Shown: one piece after another, positions 17,528 through 26,217 of the stretch | How positions within the stretch are numbered: the first letter of the stretch is position 1 | Layout of the letters: each line of letters begins with the position of its first letter | Assembly (NCBI GenBank): GCA_964389095.1 | Contig: CAYMEB010000006.1 | Span: forward strand, 1 to 55,621 | Origin: JABFRJ01 sp964389095 | Lineage (GTDB): Bacteria > Pseudomonadota > Alphaproteobacteria > Rhizobiales > Hyphomicrobiaceae | Reading direction: 5' to 3' | DNA length: 55,621 nucleotides | Position numbers and translations under genes: made by a program | The notes under the pieces: generated by a model | The model's database searches: none | The model's input: the letters and a program-made list of their open reading frames with translations, nothing else | Told to the model about the DNA's origin: nothing

Positions 17528-18753
17528 GCGTCGGCGCGCATCTGCCGGGCGTAGCGGCCCGCGCCGAGGTCGTGGGTGTCGCGCTCGTGGATGATGTTGG
17601 CGCGACCGACCAGCAGATCGTCGACGGTGCCGATGCGGCTCAGATCCTTGTCCTGGTAGGGCATCGCATGCAGCACGTAGCGCATGGCGTTGAGCCGCGC
17701 GCGCTTCTTGTCGTCGGATTTCACCACGGTCCATGGCGAATCCGCGGTGTCGGTGTGAAAGAACATCGCCTCCTTGGCGCGCGTGTAGTCGTCCCACTTG
17801 TCGAGGGAGGCTAGGTCGACCGGCGACAGTTTCCATTGCTTGAGGGGATGGACCCGCCGCTCCTTGAAGCGCCTGCGCTGCTCGTCGCGACTGACAGAGA
17901 ACCAGAACTTGATGAGGTGGATGCCGCTACGAACGAGATTGCGCTCGAATTCGGGTGCCTGGCGCAAGAATTCCTCGTATTCGGCAGGCGTGCAGAAACC
18001 CATCACGTGCTCGACGCCGGCGCGATTGTACCAGCTGCGATCGAACAGGACGATCTCACCCGCGGTCGGCAGATGCTGCACATAACGCTGGAAGTACCAT
18101 TGTCCGCGCTCGACGTCGCTGGGCTTCTCCAGCGCCACGACGCGCGCGCCGCGCGGATTGAGGTGCTCCATGAAGCGTTTTATGGCGCCGCCTTTTCCTG
18201 CCGCGTCGCGGCCCTCGAAGAGGATGACGAGCCGCTGGCGGTTGGCCTTCATCCAGGCCTGGAGCTTGAGGAGTTCCGTCTGCAGGATGAACTTCTGCGC
18301 CTCGTAGTCGCGGCGCAGCATCTTGTACTTGTAGGGGTAGCCGCGCCGCCAGTCGTCGGCGAGCTCGTCACTGGTCTGCTGCAGGTCGGGATCGCGCCTG
18401 GGCGCGCGGTCGGTGGCGGACGGCGCACGCGGAGCGTCGGCCGGCGTGGCAGACGAGAGCGCCTTGCGCAGAAGGACCGCGTCATCCGGGGATGCGCCGT
18501 CTATGATCGCCTTGATCTGCTCGCTGTCGGGGACGAGGGGTGGGGGACCCGTCAGCAGGGCGCCGAGCGCCGCAACCTCGGCTTCCTGCTTGCCTCTGGT
18601 CGCCTGCTCGACCACGAAGGTCTGAACTCCGCCAGCGGTGAGCACGGGGGCAATGTCGCCCTGACCAGTCAATCCGTCCGCCTCGACCGCCGGCGCCGGC
18701 ACCGGCTGCGTCTGACGCTTCTGGGTCGTGCTCTTGCGGTCGCGACTCGCCAT
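17524..18753 (-). CDS. ppk2: polyphosphate kinase 2 family protein
   Basis: PPK2 enzymes use polyphosphate to phosphorylate nucleoside mono- or diphosphates (or the reverse). Of the 409 residues, the first 130 or so are a variable Pro/Ala-rich extension. The kinase core follows: FEGRDAAGKGGAIKRF (Walker A), FDRSWYNRAGVEHVMGF (Walker B region) and RRFKERRVHPLKQWKLSPVD (lid). The core resembles single-domain class I/III enzymes; preference for ADP, GDP or AMP cannot be read here. The ATG at 18753 follows AGGAGG. The stop is shared, as the palindrome CTAG, with the convergent DUF1330-like gene. Confidence 0.92.
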   Translation of the reverse strand: MASRDRKSTTQKRQTQPVPAPAVEADGLTGQGDIAPVLTAGGVQTFVVEQATRGKQEAEVAALGALLTGPPPLVPDSEQIKAIIDGASPDDAVLLRKALSSATPADAPRAPSATDRAPRRDPDLQQTSDELADDWRRGYPYKYKMLRRDYEAQKFILQTELLKLQAWMKANRQRLVILFEGRDAAGKGGAIKRFMEHLNPRGARVVALEKPSDVERGQWYFQRYVQHLPTAGEIVLFDRSWYNRAGVEHVMGFCTPAEYEEFLRQAPEFERNLVRSGIHLIKFWFSVSRDEQRRRFKERRVHPLKQWKLSPVDLASLDKWDDYTRAKEAMFFHTDTADSPWTVVKSDDKKRARLNAMRYVLHAMPYQDKDLSRIGTVDDLLVGRANIIHERDTHDLGAGRYARQMRADA

Positions 18754-18925
18754 CGGGTTCTGGCCTCCTGTCCACGGGCTGCGGCACGGGCTCGGCGCGA
18801 TCGCCCCTGTGGGCGCGTCGCGGAGGCTCGCGCGCGAAGCGCTGCCGGTCGACAAGTCACGGCGCAAAACTCGCGCGCTTCATTGACGAAGGTCAAGGGA
18901 GCGCCAGGGGGCGGGAAAGACTGGT

Positions 18926-19693
18926 TTACGCGCGGTAGGCGCCGCCGCCGTCCACGTCGAGGACCGTACCGCTGACATAGCCGCAGGCGGGCGACGCCAG
19001 GAATGCCGCGGCGTTCGCGATCTCGACCGGCTCGATCAGGCGATCGAGGGGGAGGTTCTTCAGCATCTCCTGCCACCGGTTTTCGTCGCCGAGGTTCGCC
19101 TTCGCCCGAGCTTTGGAAAGGGTGAGGATGCGGTCCGTCCGAGTGGCGGCGGGGTTGATCCCGAAGATGCGGACACCCCAGTCGACGGACTTGCCGCCCG
19201 CCGCTCCGGTAAAGGCGATGAGGGCGGCGTTGCCGGTTCCACCGCAGATGTAGTCGTAGCGCGGGCTGCGCCCGGCGGAGCCGATGATGTTCACGATCGT
19301 GCCCGCGCCGCGCTCTTTCATGCGGGCCAGATAGAGCTGGGTGAGGTGGACGTAGCCCAGAACCTTGAGGCTCCACGCCTCCTGCCATCTCTCGATGGAG
19401 AGATCGAGCAACCCGCCCCCGGGGATGGCTCCGGCGTTGTTGACGAGAATGTCGACGTCGGGGAAGGCGGCCGCAAGCGCCACGCGGTCATCGGCCCGAG
19501 ACAGGTCGGCGGCGTGCGTCGGCACGAAGCCCTGGCGGCCGAGGCCGGCGGCGGCGGTCGAAAGGGCGGCGGCGTCTCTCGAGACGAGCACAACCGAGCA
19601 GCCCTCGTCCAGAAAGACGCGGGCGCAGGCGAGCCCGATGCCCTTGGAACCGCCGGTGACGAGCACGCGGCGGCCGGCAAGCTTGAGGTCCAT
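18926..19693 (-). CDS. SDR-family oxidoreductase lacking the catalytic Lys
   Basis: This is a classical short-chain dehydrogenase/reductase fold of 255 residues. TGGSKGIGLACA (nucleotide-binding TGxxxGxG, residues 13-20), NNAGAIPGGG (residues 85-94) and the Ser in IIGSAG (about 139) are present. The usual YxxxK is not: the region reads RYDYICGGTGN (residues 145-155), so neither Tyr146 nor Tyr148 is followed four residues later by Lys. The C-terminus SGTVLDVDGGGAYRA is typical. The ATG at 19693 has GGAGA 8 bases upstream and is preferred over the ATG two codons earlier. It may be a dehydrogenase with an altered mechanism or a non-catalytic member. Confidence 0.85.
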   Translation of the reverse strand: MDLKLAGRRVLVTGGSKGIGLACARVFLDEGCSVVLVSRDAAALSTAAAGLGRQGFVPTHAADLSRADDRVALAAAFPDVDILVNNAGAIPGGGLLDLSIERWQEAWSLKVLGYVHLTQLYLARMKERGAGTIVNIIGSAGRSPRYDYICGGTGNAALIAFTGAAGGKSVDWGVRIFGINPAATRTDRILTLSKARAKANLGDENRWQEMLKNLPLDRLIEPVEIANAAAFLASPACGYVSGTVLDVDGGGAYRA

Positions 19694-19998
19694 GGGCATG
19701 TCTCCGTCGTTGGCGCCGGATTCTGCACAAGGTCGCAGGCCGGCCGAGGCGGCATGCTATCGAACCTGGGGCCGACTGTCGTGGTACGGTGCTCGGGCGA
19801 CGGCGGATCCTCCGGCGCCTCGTCACATGAGACTTGGCATGCCGTTCGATCGGCAACCGTCCTGGGCGCCGAGCTGCGAAGCTCATTGCCGAATTCGATC
19901 GACGCAGCCCGGCGCGAATGCTACGAAGCATCTGATTTGTGAGCCGAAAACGGCGCAGGGACGCGGTATTGCCGCAATCGGCGGCCATGGAGGGGCCC
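19694..19998. other. divergent intergenic region between the SDR gene and a secreted-protein gene
   Basis: This stretch of about 305 bases holds no credible gene. The only structure I can point to is a short inverted repeat, ATGCT-ACGA-AGCAT (19918-19931), about 70 bases before the downstream start. No convincing -35/-10 pair was found on either strand. Confidence 0.5.
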
Positions 19999-20514
19999 AT
20001 GTTCAGATCCGGGCGACAGATCTTGTTCGCCGTCATGATGGCGGCGGGCTTCGCGAGCGGGGCCGGCGCGCAGGAGTATTGCGTCTCCTGCTCCGAGCCG
20101 AGCGCCATGTACCGTTGTGTGATCGAGAACCCGCGACCCGGCTTGAGTTCGTCGCTCCAGGTCCATTGCCTCACCGCGCTCGCGAAAGAGGGCGGACACG
20201 CCCAATGCGTGGTGCGTCGCGGCGTTACGGTGTTCGAATGCGATGCACCGGTGAAGAAGGTGGCCATCCCCGCGGACGGCGCGGTACCCGTGACGGAACC
20301 CCAGACTGCGGCCAAACCCGCAGAGCCGCAGCAGCCTTCGGAGCCGTCCGAGCCGAGGACGCTCGCTGAAATGGCTCAACGTGCGAAGGAAGCGAGCGAC
20401 CGCCAGTGGAAAGAGGCGGGGCAGAACATGAAGAATGCGGGTCAGGCAACCGGCGATTTCTTCAAGAAGACGTTCACCTGCATCGGTTCGCTTTTCACGA
20501 AGTGCACGCAGTAG
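19999..20514 (+). CDS. secreted Cys-containing protein of unknown function
   Basis: I do not recognise this 171-residue protein. It starts with a signal peptide (MFRSGRQILFAVMMAAGF..., cleavage likely near GAGAQ). The mature N-terminal half has several cysteines (YCVSCSEPS, YRCV, VHCLTA, AQCVV, FECDA), compatible with disulfides in the periplasm. A Pro/Glu/Ala-rich linker follows (about residues 95-120), then an amphipathic helix and a C-terminal hydrophobic patch with two cysteines (FTCIGSLFTKCTQ). AGGGG lies just before the ATG at 19999; a GTG at 19939 is possible but would add a charged stretch before the signal peptide. Confidence 0.65.
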   Translation: MFRSGRQILFAVMMAAGFASGAGAQEYCVSCSEPSAMYRCVIENPRPGLSSSLQVHCLTALAKEGGHAQCVVRRGVTVFECDAPVKKVAIPADGAVPVTEPQTAAKPAEPQQPSEPSEPRTLAEMAQRAKEASDRQWKEAGQNMKNAGQATGDFFKKTFTCIGSLFTKCTQ

Positions 20515-20526
20515 AGAGCCGCGGGC

Positions 20527-20802
20527 TCAATGGTGGCGCAGCCACTCGCGCGCTTCTCGCTGCGCAATCGCGATCTCGTCGCGGGATATTTCCGAGCTGA
20601 TTTCACCGCGCATGCGACGGGCATCCGAGTTGCCGCGCAGCGCTGCGAGGTTGAACCACTTGTGTGCCGCCACGAGATCGAGCTCGACATCGCGCCCCAG
20701 GCAGTACTGCAGCCCGAGTTGATAGAGCGCGTCCGGAGTGGCGGCGCCGGCTGAAGCGGCGATGGAGTCGAACGAGGCGATCGAGCCTTCCAGATAGGCC
20801 AT
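20527..20802 (-). CDS. small SEL1-like repeat protein
   Basis: The product has 91 residues with a single SEL1/TPR-like unit. ALYQLGLQYCLGRDVELDLVAAHKWFNLAALRGN matches the repeat consensus (A...LG..Y..G..V..D...A..W...AA..G). Such proteins usually mediate protein contacts; no specific role is visible. The ATG at 20802 follows GGAGATACACC on the minus strand. It converges with the secreted-protein gene, leaving 12 bases between the stops. Confidence 0.75.
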   Translation of the reverse strand: MAYLEGSIASFDSIAASAGAATPDALYQLGLQYCLGRDVELDLVAAHKWFNLAALRGNSDARRMRGEISSEISRDEIAIAQREAREWLRHH

Positions 20803-21360
20803 GGTGTATCTCCTGCGAGGGACCTCCCTGCCGTGCGGCTTCTTGCGTGCCGCTTGCGGCAAGACCTGAGCGGCCCGCCGCCGACGCGAAATCAACTCAC
20901 GCGGAGGCCGGGCTCGCTTCGAGCGTGTCATCTGCGGGATTAAAACCGGTAAAATTCGAATCGAAAGCGACGGACCGACCGGCGCTGAAGTGTCGACGGA
21001 GTGTGAACGGCTGCGCCGGAACGGCAGAAATCGTGCCAGTGCGTTACAGAAGCGAGAACTCCGGCAGAACCTTCGCCAACCAAGTCTTGACCATAGCGCG
21101 CGATTGCCGGTGCCGCTTGCATTGGACGATCGGACTGCTCACCGGCGGTGAAAGTACCTGTGCGAGGGTCATTTCGTCCCGGCGGACATCCGGGCGGAGC
21201 GGCCGCAGGGATGCGGTGCGAGGAGGCATGGCGCCGCACGTTGCGGGGTCACGCGCCACCTGCTAGGCCACCTCGCAACGCGCCATCGGGTCCCCGACTC
21301 ATCGAACGAGAATGCCGTTACCGGGGACGGCCTGCCTGCGGGCACAGAGAGGTTGATACG
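20803..21360. other. 558-base divergent intergenic region upstream of ugd
   Basis: No gene is supported here. Visible elements are a hairpin TGCCGC-TT-GCGGCA (20848-20861), an A/T-rich patch (about 20938-20965) that is the most promoter-like DNA in the gap, and a hairpin CCCGG-N7-CCGGG near 21178-21194. An isolated TTGACC near 21088 has no matching -10. GAGAGG precedes the ugd ATG. Confidence 0.5.
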
Positions 21361-22689
21361 ATGCGGATCGTGATGGTCGGCGCCGGCTATGTCGGATTGG
21401 TGTCGGGTGCGTGTTTTGCCGACTTCGGTAACGATGTCACCTGTGTCGACACGGACGAGCGCCGTGTGGCGGGCTTGAAGGCGGGCAAGATCCCGATCTT
21501 CGAGCCGGGGCTCGACGATCTGGTCGCGAAGAACATGGCCGAAGGGCGGCTCGACTTCTCGAGCGACCTTTCATCGGTCGTGGCGGACGCCGCTGTCGTC
21601 TTCATCGCGGTGGGTACGCCGTCCCGGCGCGGCGACGGACATGCCGATCTGACCTACGTGTTCCAGGCGGCGCGGGATGTCGCCGCCGCCTTGCGAAATC
21701 CCGCCGTGATCGTCACGAAGTCGACGGTTCCCGTCGGCACGGGGGATGAGATCGAGCGGATCCTGAAAGAAGTCCGGCCGGATCTGCAACTTTCGGTCGC
21801 CTCGAATCCCGAGTTCCTGCGGGAAGGGTCGGCGATAGAGGATTTCAAGCGGCCCGACCGGATCGTGGTCGGCTGCAACGACGAGCGGGCGCGCGAATGC
21901 CTAGGCGAGGTCTACCGACCGCTGTTTCTCAATCATGCGCCGATCCTCAACACCGACCGGCGGGCGGCCGAGCTCATCAAGTACGCGGCCAATGCGTTCC
22001 TGGCGACCAAGATCACCTTCATCAACGAGATGGCCGACCTGTGCGAGGCGGTGGGCGTGGACGTGCAGGACATCGCCCGGGGGATCGGTCTCGACAAGCG
22101 TATCGGGGGCAAATTCCTTCATGCCGGACCCGGTTATGGCGGGTCGTGCTTCCCCAAGGATACCAGCGCATTGATCAAGACTGCGCAGGACAACGGTGCA
22201 CCCGTGCGCATCGTCGAGACCGTCGAGGCCGTCAACACTCAGAGAAAGCGCAGCATGGCGCGCAAGGTCTCGGCGGCGCTGGGCGGGGACGTGCGCGGCA
22301 AGACCGTCGCCGTGCTCGGCCTCACGTTCAAACCAAACACCGACGACATGCGCGATGCTCCCTCGATCGCGCTGATCGCCGCTCTGACCGACATGGGCGC
22401 GCACATCCGCGCCTTCGATCCGGAGGGGATTAGCGCCGCGAAAGAGGTGCTCCCAGCCGGCGTGGAGTATGCGGCGAATGCTTATGATTGCCTGGCCGGA
22501 GCGGACGTTCTGGTCATCTGCACGGAATGGGACGCGTTCCGGGCGCTCGACCTGCGGCGGGTGAAATCGGCGCTCAAGCAGCCCGTGATCGTCGATCTGC
22601 GCAACATCTACAGGCTCGAGGAGATGCGGCGGCACGGGTTCGACTATGCGAGCGTCGGCCGTCCGCCGATCCGCGCCGCGAAAGGCTGA
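21361..22689 (+). CDS. ugd: UDP-glucose 6-dehydrogenase
   Basis: The enzyme oxidises UDP-glucose to UDP-glucuronate with two NAD+, supplying precursors for surface polysaccharides. The 442 residues show the N-terminal NAD site IVMVGAGYVGLVSGACFAD, KSTVPVGTGDEI, SNPEFLREGSAIEDF, the catalytic Cys in GPGYGGSCFPKDTSAL (about residue 262) and GLTFKPNTDDMRDAPS. The ATG at 21361 is at the family N-terminus. It lies 5 bases before an epimerase gene, so the two give UDP-Glc to UDP-GlcA to, probably, UDP-GalA. Confidence 0.96.
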   Translation: MRIVMVGAGYVGLVSGACFADFGNDVTCVDTDERRVAGLKAGKIPIFEPGLDDLVAKNMAEGRLDFSSDLSSVVADAAVVFIAVGTPSRRGDGHADLTYVFQAARDVAAALRNPAVIVTKSTVPVGTGDEIERILKEVRPDLQLSVASNPEFLREGSAIEDFKRPDRIVVGCNDERARECLGEVYRPLFLNHAPILNTDRRAAELIKYAANAFLATKITFINEMADLCEAVGVDVQDIARGIGLDKRIGGKFLHAGPGYGGSCFPKDTSALIKTAQDNGAPVRIVETVEAVNTQRKRSMARKVSAALGGDVRGKTVAVLGLTFKPNTDDMRDAPSIALIAALTDMGAHIRAFDPEGISAAKEVLPAGVEYAANAYDCLAGADVLVICTEWDAFRALDLRRVKSALKQPVIVDLRNIYRLEEMRRHGFDYASVGRPPIRAAKG

Positions 22690-22694
22690 CGACG

Positions 22695-23735
22695 ATGGCC
22701 GCGTTCGAGCCCTCCATCCGTGAACCGCGCCGCGTGCTCGTGACGGGCGCCGCGGGGTTCGTGGGCTTCCACATGGCGCGACGCCTGCTGGGACGCGGCA
22801 TTGCAGTCCTGGGGATCGATTGCCTGACCGACTACTACGACGTGCGCCTCAAGAATTCGCGTCTCGACGAACTCGCGCGGCAGCCGGGTTTCGAGTTCAT
22901 CCGCCTGGACATCGCCGATGCCGCCGCGTTTTCGGCTGCGCACCGCGCCTATGCGCCCGACGTCATGGTCCACCTCGCCGCTCAAGCCGGCGTGCGCTAC
23001 TCGCTGACCAACCCGCACGCCTATGCGCACAGCAATCTGCAGGGATTCCTGTCGGTGCTGGAGGCGGTGCGGCTTACGCCGGTGAAGCATCTGATCTACG
23101 CCTCGTCGAGTTCGGTGTACGGCGCAAACTCCAAGGTGCCGTTCTGCGAGATCGATCCGGTGGAACAGCCTGTCTCGCTCTACAGCGCGACCAAGCGCGC
23201 CAACGAACTGATGGCGCGCACCTATGCGCACCTCTACAAGATCCCGTCGTCGGGATTGCGCTTCTTCACCGTGTACGGTCCGTGGGGGCGGCCGGACATG
23301 GCCTACTATTCGTTCGCAGAAGCGATCCTGGCGGGGCGTCCGATCGAGGTCTTCAACGGCGGCGACATGCGCCGTGACTTCACCTACGTCGACGATGTGA
23401 TCGAGGCGATCGACCGGTTGATGGTCCGGCCTCCGGATGCCGCCCTGCGAACGGGGCTCGCGCTCGATGAAAGCGCACCGCACGTCCTGTACAATGTCGG
23501 CAACCATTCGCCGGTGGCGCTCGCCACCTTCATCGCCACGATCGAAAGCGCCCTGGGGATGGAAGCCGCGAAGATCATGCGGCCGATGCAGCCCGGGGAC
23601 GTGCCGCAGACCTATGCGGACGTTTCGCGTCTGGCACGGGTGACGGGTTTCGAGCCTTCGACGCCGCTGGCGGCAGGCATCGAACGTTTCGTCACTTGGC
23701 TGCGCGCCTACAGCAACGGGGGAGGAACTCCGTGA
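22695..23735 (+). CDS. NAD-dependent epimerase, probably UDP-glucuronate 4-epimerase
   Basis: The product is an extended SDR of 346 residues. VLVTGAAGFVGFHMARRL is the NAD-binding motif and YSATKRANELMA contains the catalytic YxxxK. DCLTDYYDVRLKNSRL, SSSSVYGANSKVPF and FFTVYGPWGRPDMAYY match the UDP-glucuronate 4-epimerase group, which makes UDP-galacturonate. Placement right after ugd supports that substrate. The stop overlaps the GTG of the following membrane-protein gene. Confidence 0.9.
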   Translation: MAAFEPSIREPRRVLVTGAAGFVGFHMARRLLGRGIAVLGIDCLTDYYDVRLKNSRLDELARQPGFEFIRLDIADAAAFSAAHRAYAPDVMVHLAAQAGVRYSLTNPHAYAHSNLQGFLSVLEAVRLTPVKHLIYASSSSVYGANSKVPFCEIDPVEQPVSLYSATKRANELMARTYAHLYKIPSSGLRFFTVYGPWGRPDMAYYSFAEAILAGRPIEVFNGGDMRRDFTYVDDVIEAIDRLMVRPPDAALRTGLALDESAPHVLYNVGNHSPVALATFIATIESALGMEAAKIMRPMQPGDVPQTYADVSRLARVTGFEPSTPLAAGIERFVTWLRAYSNGGGTP

Positions 23736-24127
23736 AACCAACGGTCTGGTCTTGGATCGGTGTTGCGGGCGCGGTGCTGGTGCTGGCGCCGGCATTCCAG
23801 GTGGTGGCGGGATGGCCGCTGTCGCCCAGAAACACCGGGCCGGCGCTGCTGGCGCTGACGATCGTGACGGCGACAGGATGCGCGGTCGCGGCCGGGGCGT
23901 CGATCGGCAGCGGCGGCGCATCCACCTCGGGCGGAGCCCTGCTGGCCGCTCTGACAATCCTGCTGACGGCGGGCGGACTGTGGCTCGGTGCGCGCGAAGG
24001 TTTGCTGGCGCTGACGGCCGCGTGCATTGCGGTGGCGGTTCAGCCGCGGCGCGGGCCGGCGGGGCGAGCGGCAGCGGCGGTCGCGGCGCTCGCGCTCGCG
24101 GTTGCGGCGTGGCGGGGCCCGTTCTGA
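23732..24127 (+). CDS. small integral membrane protein of unknown function
   Basis: The product has 131 residues, nearly all hydrophobic, with about four predicted membrane segments (starting around residues 5, 35, 68 and 112). A short basic loop, QPRRGPAGRAA, precedes the last one. I recognise no family. GGGGGAGGAA lies 6 bases before the GTG start, and the GTG overlaps the epimerase TGA. Its own TGA abuts the ATG of the paaX-like gene, so it is translationally linked to both neighbours. Its place suggests a role with the nucleotide-sugar genes, but that is inference. Confidence 0.65.
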   Translation: MKPTVWSWIGVAGAVLVLAPAFQVVAGWPLSPRNTGPALLALTIVTATGCAVAAGASIGSGGASTSGGALLAALTILLTAGGLWLGAREGLLALTAACIAVAVQPRRGPAGRAAAAVAALALAVAAWRGPF

Positions 24128-25021
24128 ATGGCGCGGCAGCGGGCACGTCGGCATGAGGCAGGGACGGATACTCCTGCTCTGCGCCTCGCCGACGCCCTGC
24201 ACAAGGTGGGCGGCCCGTTGCGCGCCTCGTCGCTGATCGTCACGGTTTTCGGCGACATCGTCGCACCGCGCGGCGGCTCGCTCTGGCTCGGCACCCTCCA
24301 AGAGATCCTGCAGCCATTGGGCATCGACGACGGCAACGTGCGTACGGCGCTGTCGAGGCTGGTGGCCGACGGATGGCTCGAGCGCGCCCGCATCGGGCGC
24401 AACAGCTTCTTCACGCTGACGCCTGCGGCGGCATCCGCCACCCGCGATGCCGCGGCGCGAATCTATGGTGCTCCGCCGGTGCCGGCCGTCGCAGGCTGGA
24501 CACTCGGCTTCCCTCGGGACGGGCAGAGCCTGGCGGCGCTGCGGCCCCGGCCGGAGCCCGTCACCGCGGGGAGCCTCGCCGGAGCCATCGTCTGGGCCGG
24601 GCAAGGCGTCAGGCCGCAAGCTCTCGCGGATGCACTCCTGTTCATCGACGTGCCGAGCCAGGGCGCAGCGCGGGATGCCGCGATCGCGCGACAGGGATGG
24701 CCGTTGGAGCCGGTGGCCTCTCAGTATCGGCGCCTCATCGAGGCGTTCGGGCCAACCGGCGGGATCGCACCGTCCGTGGCCGGCGCGGAGGCCGCGTCGC
24801 TGAGGGTGCTGATCGTCCACGAATTGAGGCGCGCGGCCCTGCGGGACCCCTGGCTTCCAGAGGCGGCGCTCGGGGCGGATTGGCCCGGGCGGCAGGCGCG
24901 GGAGATCTGCCGGAGCCATTGGCGACTGCTGCTGCAACCTTCGGAAGCCTGGCTCGACAAGCGCGGGCAGGGTTCGAGCGGCGCCCTGCCGGCACGCGTC
25001 GACGGCATCAGCGGCTGGTAG
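24128..25021 (+). CDS. PaaX-family transcriptional regulator
   Basis: The product has 297 residues and resembles PaaX, the phenylacetyl-CoA-responsive repressor. The N-terminal winged helix includes GGPLRASSLIVTVFGDIVAPRGGSLWLGTL and DDGNVRTALSRLVADGWLERARIGRNSFFTL. The C-terminal domain ends in the usual motif region with YRRLIEAF, ELRRAALRDPWLP and AREICRSHW. No phenylacetate (paa) genes occur in the window, so the regulon is unknown. Its ATG directly follows the TGA of the membrane-protein gene. Confidence 0.88.
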   Translation: MARQRARRHEAGTDTPALRLADALHKVGGPLRASSLIVTVFGDIVAPRGGSLWLGTLQEILQPLGIDDGNVRTALSRLVADGWLERARIGRNSFFTLTPAAASATRDAAARIYGAPPVPAVAGWTLGFPRDGQSLAALRPRPEPVTAGSLAGAIVWAGQGVRPQALADALLFIDVPSQGAARDAAIARQGWPLEPVASQYRRLIEAFGPTGGIAPSVAGAEAASLRVLIVHELRRAALRDPWLPEAALGADWPGRQAREICRSHWRLLLQPSEAWLDKRGQGSSGALPARVDGISGW

Positions 25022-25065
25022 GTCGGCGAGAAACGTTTCAGCCGCGGACGGCGCTTAAGTCTTTG

Positions 25066-25095
25066 TTGACCGATCGCATGCAACATCGCGATAGC
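25066..25095 (+). promoter_or_regulatory. candidate promoter for the TPR lipoprotein gene
   Basis: TTGACC (25066-25071) is followed after 18 bases by GATAGC (25090-25095), about 65 bases before the ATG at 25161. The -35 is good and the -10 is weak. Confidence 0.35.
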
Positions 25096-25160
25096 GGCCA
25101 GACCAGACCGGCGTCCCTGGCAACCCCATCATCTCGACAGAGACCAAGGACCGCGACGCC

Positions 25161-26207
25161 ATGCCCGCGCGCATCGATCCCACAAGCATTTCCGTCTGTC
25201 CCTCCCGTGTCCGCGGACGCCTCGCGGCTGTTGTGCTGACCTGCGCCGCCGCGGCAGCGCTGGGCGGCTGCGCCGGCGGCGGCGCCCTCAACCTGGCGAG
25301 CGACGCCGCCGGTCAGAAGGTCGCCGACCAGGCTGCGGGTGGCGACAAGGGCACGGCGCCGCAGAACGAGCTGCAGAAGGCGACGGCCTATTGGGGCAAG
25401 GCATACTCGGAAAATCCGCGTGATCCTCGTGCAGCCGTGGCTTTCGCACGTAACCTCAAGGCGATGGGCGAGAAGACGCGCGCCCTCACTGTGCTTCAGA
25501 ATGCGCACATGCACAACCCCAACGACCGGGAGATCGCGTCCGAATACGGACGCCTCGCTCTCGACGCAGGACAGATCTCGACGGCACAGAAGCTGCTGGA
25601 ATTCGCCGACGACGTATCCAATCCGGATTGGCGCATCATCTCGGCCCGGGGAACGGTGCTCGCCAAGCAGGAGAAGTATCGCGAGGCGATCGTGCTTTTC
25701 GAGCCCGCGCTCGCGATCGCGCCCGATCAGCCGTCGATCCTCAACAACCTGGCGCTCGCCCACACCATGGACGGGCGCGCCGACAAGGCGGAGCCGCTTC
25801 TCAAGCGCGCCGCCGACGCACAGAACGCCGATCCGCGCGTGACCCAGAACCTGTCTCTCGTGCTCGGCCTGCAGGGCAAGCACGAAGAGGCCAAATTGAT
25901 CGCGGCCAAGGCGATGCCGTCGGAAGAGGCGCGCGACAACGTCGAGTTCGTCCGCGCCATGGTGAAGGCAGAGCCGCAACCGGCGCCGCAGCCGACAATC
26001 ACGGCAGCGTCTCTGCCCGAGCCGCCGAAAGCCGCGAGCAAGAAGGGTAAAGCCGCCGGCACCGTCGCGGGCAAAGCCTCCAGCGTCAACACGGCGGCGA
26101 CGCAGGAAGTCGACGCCAGCGAACTGGTGCGCCGGCTGGCCGACGGTCAGGCGGTCCAGCCGGTGAGCGCGCCGGTGACTCCGGCTCAGCCCGGATTGCG
26201 GCGCTGA
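25161..26207 (+). CDS. TPR lipoprotein (TadD-like)
   Basis: The product has 348 residues and starts with a lipoprotein signal: hydrophobic LAAVVLTCAAAAALGGC with the lipobox Cys at residue 37, so the mature protein would be attached to a membrane. About four tetratricopeptide repeats follow (around residues 75-235), for example AVAFARNLKAMGEKTRALTVL and LNNLALAHTMDGRADKAEPL. The tail is Ala/Pro/Lys-rich. The layout fits TadD-type pilus-assembly lipoproteins, but no other tad genes are nearby, so the assignment is to the family only. AAGGA lies upstream of the ATG. Confidence 0.8.
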   Translation: MPARIDPTSISVCPSRVRGRLAAVVLTCAAAAALGGCAGGGALNLASDAAGQKVADQAAGGDKGTAPQNELQKATAYWGKAYSENPRDPRAAVAFARNLKAMGEKTRALTVLQNAHMHNPNDREIASEYGRLALDAGQISTAQKLLEFADDVSNPDWRIISARGTVLAKQEKYREAIVLFEPALAIAPDQPSILNNLALAHTMDGRADKAEPLLKRAADAQNADPRVTQNLSLVLGLQGKHEEAKLIAAKAMPSEEARDNVEFVRAMVKAEPQPAPQPTITAASLPEPPKAASKKGKAAGTVAGKASSVNTAATQEVDASELVRRLADGQAVQPVSAPVTPAQPGLRR

Positions 26208-26217
26208 GCATTCGATC

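Noticed and set aside
25090..25102. GATAGCGGCCAGA occurs here and again at 55595-55607, which could suggest a shared element.
   Set aside because: A 13-base match between two places in 55 kb of GC-rich DNA is expected by chance many times; the flanks do not match.
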